Below, in pieces: positions 41,951 to 42,272 of a DNA stretch of 42,272 bases. Position 1 is the stretch's first letter, and every line of letters begins with the position of its first letter. The position numbers and the translations under genes are program-made. The stretch comes from Arminella tubonensis (GTDB taxonomy: Bacteria; Pseudomonadota; Alphaproteobacteria; Rhizobiales; Rhizobiaceae): the NCBI RefSeq assembly GCF_003240585.1, contig NZ_PCDP01000020.1, positions 1 to 42,272 of the forward strand, read 5' to 3'. A model generated the notes under the pieces. It did no database searches. It saw only the letters and a program-made list of their open reading frames with translations, and had not been told where the DNA came from.

Positions 41951-42272
41951 TCGCCCCTGCCGGAGGAAACTGACGTGGCAAGAGCTTGCACCTCGCTTCT
42001 GACAGCGAAGGCTGCGCACGATATTTCCCTTCGATCCTTTTAATATTTCGCTGCAAACGCAGATCCCCATGGTTGGGTCAATGGGGATCTGGACGATCAA
42101 GAGCCTGGACTGCAAGCCGTTTCGGATCGGCGTGAAACTGCTAGTTTGGAAGCCGCCCGAGATGGTATCCAAGTCGGTGTTCGACATCCCCCGGCTTGTG
42201 GAAACCGCGCTCGATCAGCGATTTGATCCCGTTTTGCGCCGCGGGGCGCTGAAGGGACGCGATACAGGCATC
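41951..42272 (+). other. End of window, partial unknown reading frame
   Basis: From the ATG at 42069 a plus frame stays open to the window end (at least 68 codons). It reads MVGSMGIWTIKSLDCKPFRI, then GVKLLVWKPPEMVSKSVFDI. It has no clear ribosome site and can be extended upstream without a stop to about 42021. I do not recognise a family. It may be the start or the middle of a gene continuing beyond the window. Confidence 0.3.

Noticed and set aside
42159..42176. Possible motif copy near the window end (GATGGTATC on plus)
   Set aside because: Only the GATACCATC half matches; the rest differs and the site lies within an open reading frame.

Overview
The window looks like an accessory, probably plasmid-borne, region of a Rhizobiales alphaproteobacterium (Rhizobium/Sinorhizobium type). 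This is inferred from the protein families, the codon use, the FixL/FixJ-like signalling proteins, and the mix of intact operons with IS remnants and decayed genes. No rRNA, tRNA, CRISPR array, origin or integrase was seen.

Layout. 0-1.3 kb: an IS630-family transposase next to the tail of a second copy. 1.6-5.2 kb (minus): operon fumC (fumarase), a threonine/serine exporter-like gene and a DUF1275 membrane gene. 5.6-11.2 kb (plus): a very large Ser/Thr-kinase-like/ATPase/GAF/PAS/histidine kinase, converging on a glutathione transferase gene. 12.1-13.6 kb: methylmalonate-semialdehyde dehydrogenase. 13.9-16 kb: a frameshifted paralogue of the large kinase. 16.1-21.4 kb: a broken SnoaL-like gene, an EmrAB-type efflux pair, DUF4126 and a TetR regulator with a late frameshift. 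21.5-25.3 kb (minus): DUF4331, HupE/UreJ, NAD-malic enzyme and a universal stress protein, arranged as one operon. 25.8-27.8 kb: deletion remnants of a MOSC-ferredoxin protein and of a Dps protein, then a small molybdopterin-domain oxidoreductase. 27.9-32.1 kb: an eight-PAS histidine kinase translationally coupled to a receiver-only response regulator. 32.2-36 kb: a gene graveyard (Na+/H+ antiporter fragment, two SDRs, enoyl-CoA hydratase, glyoxalase) around an intact SnoaL-like gene and a CDF metal transporter. 36.2-38.1 kb: a secreted beta-helix protein. 39-41.5 kb: a DUF488 remnant, then SDR-folE divergent from a DJ-1/PfpI gene. 41.6-42.3 kb: a second antiporter remnant and an unknown partial reading frame.

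The main observation is a repeated cis element. An 18-bp motif, GAYACCWTCGTMCAATAK, occurs seven times with 15 to 18 matches. In four copies it is preceded by a dyad half. Each copy lies in a gene-start region and points at a gene: fumC, the large kinase, the DUF4331/malic-enzyme operon, the MOSC-ferredoxin pseudogene, the eight-PAS kinase, the SDR at 33183 and the DJ-1 gene. I infer a local regulon controlled by a dimeric DNA-binding protein, perhaps a FixJ/LuxR-type regulator encoded outside the window. The paralogous sensor kinases here may feed into it, and two of the kinase genes carry the motif themselves. The intact targets suggest a C4-dicarboxylate and stress/electrophile response. 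I do not recognise the motif as a described regulator site.
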